Shown here piece by piece: positions 61,050 through 64,000 of a stretch of 64,000 nucleotides of DNA. The stretch's first letter is position 1, and each line of letters starts with the position of its first letter. The position numbers were made by a program, and so were the translations under genes. The DNA is from Bryobacterales bacterium (lineage in GTDB: Bacteria; Acidobacteriota; Terriglobia; Bryobacterales; Bryobacteraceae). The notes under the pieces were generated by a model. The model saw only the letters and a list, made by a program, of their open reading frames with translations, made no database searches and was not told the DNA's origin. The stretch is from the NCBI GenBank assembly GCA_020852175.1, contig JADZBH010000041.1:186001-250000 (forward strand), read 5' to 3'.

Positions 61050-63506
61050 TTACGCTGGAGGGCCCGCCGGCGGATACGGAGGGACTGGATCGGCGGCCGC
61101 CTCCACCTGAATGCGGAAGTAGTTGCTGGGGAGCTCGTCGGCGTCGGCCCAGACGAGAACCTCGCCCGGTTGGCGCCATGCGCGCAGGATGGCCAGGCAC
61201 CTTCCCTGGTGCGTGCGGCGGGCGTTGGACGCATACGGCTCATGGTCGCGCAGGTCGCCATTGTCCATGCCCAGCAGCGAAGCAGGACCAGCGAAGCCAA
61301 TGCGGATCTGCCGGTCGCCGTCGGGCACAACGACGCCGTTCTCATCCACCAGGGAGATATCGAGATGGCACACATCCTGTCCGTCGGCGCGGAGACGGGG
61401 GCGGTCCAACTGCACGCGAATCTCAGCCGCCTTCCCGGAACTGCGCAGAACAGCCTCGGCGACGATCGCCTCGCCGTTCCGGGCCACCGCCCGCAACTCG
61501 CCCCGCTGGTGCCGTACAAACCAGACGATACTCTGGTTGGCCGACAGGGCGACCGCCTTCCGGCCGTAAGAAAAACCATTGGCCACAAGCTCGACCGTTT
61601 CCGCGTTGCTGGGCGTGTAGACGGCATAGATGGCGCCGGGGGTCAGATTCCAATGCGTGACGCCTGGTGGAAAACGCCAGTATTCCAGCCCGGGATCGGC
61701 ATCGAGCGTGGGGTCGCCTACATGAATGCCCACCGCCGGCTTCGCACTCCAGACGGTTCTATGGAAGAGGCTCCCTGGCTTGGGATATCCGCATGTGTCG
61801 ATGAGGCCGTTCGGCCAGCCTTTGCTCGGCAAACCGGCGCTCTCTCCCAGGTAGTCGTAGCCGGTCCAAACAAAGCTGCCGGTAATCCATTGAGCGGCGG
61901 TGGCGTCATACCAGTTGTTCAATGGCTCCACGCCGCCGAACCGGCTCCGGTAAAAGGGATAGCTCTCCGTGGCCGTGATGAGCAGCGAGGGATTGGAGGC
62001 CCGCAACAAAGGGAAGAAGCGTTCAAGGTAGTTGAGGGAGAGGAAGTCCAGCGGCTGCCCGGCTTTCAGCATCGCCCCCACGTTGTCCTCGATGGTGCCT
62101 TCGTTGCTGCCGAGAAAGGCGCAGGTGACGGCGCGCGTGGGCTCGATCGTCCTGACGAACGAGGCGAGGTTGAACAAGGTGACGTCGTGATCCTCGGTTC
62201 CTGGATAGCCGGCCTCGTTGCCCACGCTCCAGGCGATGATGCAGGGGCGGTTGCGGTCACGGCCGATCATGGCCCGTAGATCCCGGTCCCAATCCTCGGA
62301 GAACCGCGGATGCTCGAACCCTTCCGCGATGCCCAGGTTCCACTTGTCGAAGGCCTCCTCGATCACGAGGAAGCCAAGCTCGTCGCAGAGATCCAGAAAT
62401 TCGGCGGGCGCCGGATGGTGCGCCACCCGGATCGCGTTGCAGCCGAGGTCCTTGAGAATCCGCAGGCGGCGCTCGAACATGCCGCGCGGCACGCCCGTCC
62501 CCACGGCGCCGCAGTCCACATGCATATTGACGCCGCGCAGCTTGGTGGTTCTACCGTTCAGCAACATGCCGAAATCGGGGTGCCACTCGACGAGCCGGAC
62601 GCCAAAGCGCGCAACCTCGTCGTCCAGAGCGGCGCCGCCGCTGGATACCTCACAGCGGATGTCATAGAGCGAAGGATTGTCCGGAGCCCACGGGGAGGGG
62701 CTGCGCAGCATGATGCTCTGTGGCAGCGTACGGCTCTCCCCGGCGGGCAGAACCGAGCCCGTGGTCACGATGACTTCATTTCTTCCATCCGGCGACGTGA
62801 TCACCGTCCGCGCCAGCACCGTGACCTGTTCCGCGCTATTGTTCGCCAGATCGACCTCGATGCCGAGCCCGGCAAAGTCCGCCGACAGGCTCGTGGTCCG
62901 CACACGCAGGCCGCCGGAGGGAATCCGCACCGGCGCCGGCATGCTGAGGCGGACATGGCGGTTGATGCCCGATCCGCTGTACCAGCGCGCCTTGGGGCCG
63001 GTTTCATTGTCGGCCCGCACGGCGAGCAGATTACGGCCGCCCCGGATGGCGGCCTGGGACAGGTCCACCTGAAACGGCACCAGGCCATAAGCCCGGCCGC
63101 CAACCTCGACGCCATTCAACCAGATACGGCTGTTCTGGTAGATGCCGTCGAAGTCAACCAGAACCTTGCCTTGCAAACCGGCCGGCAGGTCAAACGCCCT
63201 CCGGTACCAGCCGATTCCCTTCTGTGAGAAGTCGCCTGGGGCCGAGCCGGTCACGCCGGGTATGAATGGGAGCGCGATACTCCAATCGTGGGGCAGTTGA
63301 ACCGGTTGCCAGCCGCTGTCGTCCAACGCCGGGTCCATGCCGTCCGGCAGGTCTCCCAGGTGGAAGCGCCAATCAAAGTCGAAATTATGAACGCGCCGGA
63401 TGCGGGGGGCCGGAGCAGGCTCGGTGGTCTGGCCCGCGGATCCATCCTGCCAGCCATAAGCGGCACGGCTGGCTACCGCACCCAACAAAAGATCGCGGCG
63501 CTTCAT
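61050..63506 (-). CDS. exported GH2 beta-galactosidase-like enzyme
   Basis: An 818-residue exported enzyme. The N-terminus [19 protein letters not shown] is a twin-arginine-type signal. The sugar-binding domain has [25 protein letters not shown] and [12 protein letters not shown], followed by the Ig-like domain and the TIM barrel ([19 protein letters not shown]). The likely acid/base is Glu in [13 protein letters not shown]; a later [13 protein letters not shown] may hold the nucleophile. A C-terminal Ig-like part follows. Specificity (galactoside, mannoside or glucuronide) is not decidable. It overlaps the upstream GDP-mannose dehydratase gene by four bases. Confidence 0.9.
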   Translation of the reverse strand: MKRRDLLLGAVASRAAYGWQDGSAGQTTEPAPAPRIRRVHNFDFDWRFHLGDLPDGMDPALDDSGWQPVQLPHDWSIALPFIPGVTGSAPGDFSQKGIGWYRRAFDLPAGLQGKVLVDFDGIYQNSRIWLNGVEVGGRAYGLVPFQVDLSQAAIRGGRNLLAVRADNETGPKARWYSGSGINRHVRLSMPAPVRIPSGGLRVRTTSLSADFAGLGIEVDLANNSAEQVTVLARTVITSPDGRNEVIVTTGSVLPAGESRTLPQSIMLRSPSPWAPDNPSLYDIRCEVSSGGAALDDEVARFGVRLVEWHPDFGMLLNGRTTKLRGVNMHVDCGAVGTGVPRGMFERRLRILKDLGCNAIRVAHHPAPAEFLDLCDELGFLVIEEAFDKWNLGIAEGFEHPRFSEDWDRDLRAMIGRDRNRPCIIAWSVGNEAGYPGTEDHDVTLFNLASFVRTIEPTRAVTCAFLGSNEGTIEDNVGAMLKAGQPLDFLSLNYLERFFPLLRASNPSLLITATESYPFYRSRFGGVEPLNNWYDATAAQWITGSFVWTGYDYLGESAGLPSKGWPNGLIDTCGYPKPGSLFHRTVWSAKPAVGIHVGDPTLDADPGLEYWRFPPGVTHWNLTPGAIYAVYTPSNAETVELVANGFSYGRKAVALSANQSIVWFVRHQRGELRAVARNGEAIVAEAVLRSSGKAAEIRVQLDRPRLRADGQDVCHLDISLVDENGVVVPDGDRQIRIGFAGPASLLGMDNGDLRDHEPYASNARRTHQGRCLAILRAWRQPGEVLVWADADELPSNYFRIQVEAAADPVPPYPPAGPPA

Positions 63507-64000
63507 GGTTCCTTGCGCGCCGGTTCGACGAACATGCGCCCGGGTTCCTTCGACTCCAGTGCCGCCATGTCCGCGGCGACCATTTCAGCGACTATCTCCC
63601 GGAACCCTAGCCGCGGCTTCCAGCCGAGCTTTTCCCTGGCCTTGGACGAGTCTCCCAGTAGCAACTCCACCTCCGCCGGGCGGTAGAACTTCGGATCGAC
63701 GCGCACATGGTCCCTGTAATCCAGCCCCAGGCTTGAAAAGGCCAGCTCGCAAAACTCCCGGACGCTGTGGGTTTCCCCGGTGGCGATCACGAAATCATCC
63801 GGCTCGGGATGCTGAAGCATCAGGTGCATCGCGCGGACATAATCCGCGGCGTGTCCCCAATCGCGGCGGGCATCGAGGTTGCCGAGCATGATCATGCCGG
63901 TCAAACCCTTCTTGATGCGGCAGGCGCCGGAGGTAATTTTCCGCGTGACGAATTCGTGCCCGCGGCGCGGGCCTTCGTGATTGAACAGGATTCCGCAAGC
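63503..64000 (-). CDS. gmd: GDP-mannose 4,6-dehydratase, C-terminal part (runs off window)
   Basis: The last 165 residues of a GMD-type enzyme, which makes GDP-4-keto-6-deoxymannose for fucose or rhamnose synthesis; the N-terminus lies beyond 64000. Diagnostic parts are [20 protein letters not shown], the substrate-contact region [20 protein letters not shown], and [20 protein letters not shown] followed by LGWKPRLGF. The catalytic YxxxK lies outside the window. The four-base overlap with the GH2 gene links the two in one transcript. Confidence 0.93.
   Translation of the reverse strand, partial: ACGILFNHEGPRRGHEFVTRKITSGACRIKKGLTGMIMLGNLDARRDWGHAADYVRAMHLMLQHPEPDDFVIATGETHSVREFCELAFSSLGLDYRDHVRVDPKFYRPAEVELLLGDSSKAREKLGWKPRLGFREIVAEMVAADMAALESKEPGRMFVEPARKEP

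Overview
The window looks like chromosomal DNA of a high-GC Acidobacteriota bacterium, most likely from the Solibacter/Bryobacter group (order Bryobacterales). The grounds are a tmRNA whose tag reads ANTQFAYAA, a secreted protein of the Solibacter-expanded type (TIGR03437-like), a secreted VWFA-like protein of acidobacterial style, FtsX/MacB-type permeases, and a winged-helix/TPR membrane regulator. No rRNA, tRNA, CRISPR array or insertion sequence was seen.

Layout. 1-1731: the edge of a bacterial microcompartment locus, with two EutN/CcmL pentamers, one BMC-H hexamer and a class II aldolase carrying a C-terminal encapsulation-type helix. 1808-2707: a Tat-exported TIM-barrel isomerase-like protein. 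2711-6125: a MacAB-type ABC efflux set. 6260-14242: a secreted beta-propeller protein, a SpoIVB/S55-like protein, a giant FtsX permease and its ATPase. 14263-20826: a tripartite RND efflux operon (TolC, RND pump, adaptor) headed by a VWFA-like protein. 20942-22950: a divergent NarL-type two-component system. 22963-25593: three small or secreted proteins. 25686-28418: a winged-helix + Ser/Thr kinase + TolB-like + TPR fusion. 28440-31242: two secreted propeller-type proteins and a decayed Cys-rich gene. 31392-32078: a secreted protein of unknown function.

32110-33918 is a 1.8 kb genomic islet carrying an AbiEi/AbiEii toxin-antitoxin pair. It is bounded by perfect 25-bp copies of the 3' end of ssrA (tmRNA, 33894-34244) and carries no integrase. 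clpS follows divergently (34355-34687), then a secreted clan GH-A hydrolase (34712-36577).

36907-61025 holds a near-consensus sigma-70-type promoter and a 24 kb, 20-gene, all-plus-strand exopolysaccharide operon. It encodes an initiating sugar transferase, two CDP-deoxysugar enzymes, a radical SAM protein, Wza-like and Wzz-like export proteins, a protein resembling a BY-kinase without Walker motifs, three GT2 and five GT4 glycosyltransferases, an ABC exporter, a Wzy-like polymerase, a GH51 hydrolase and an epimerase. The many 4- to 17-bp overlaps imply tight translational coupling. The window ends with a Tat-type GH2 enzyme and a partial GDP-mannose 4,6-dehydratase on the minus strand.

The block from about 14.26 to 28.42 kb has inverted GC skew relative to both flanks, whatever the gene direction, which suggests an inverted or imported segment. 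The least usual items are the ssrA islet, the Walker-less kinase-like protein, the radical SAM enzyme inside a polysaccharide operon, the kinase-regulator fusion, and a surface-polymer locus that has both a Wzy-like polymerase and an ABC exporter but no visible flippase.
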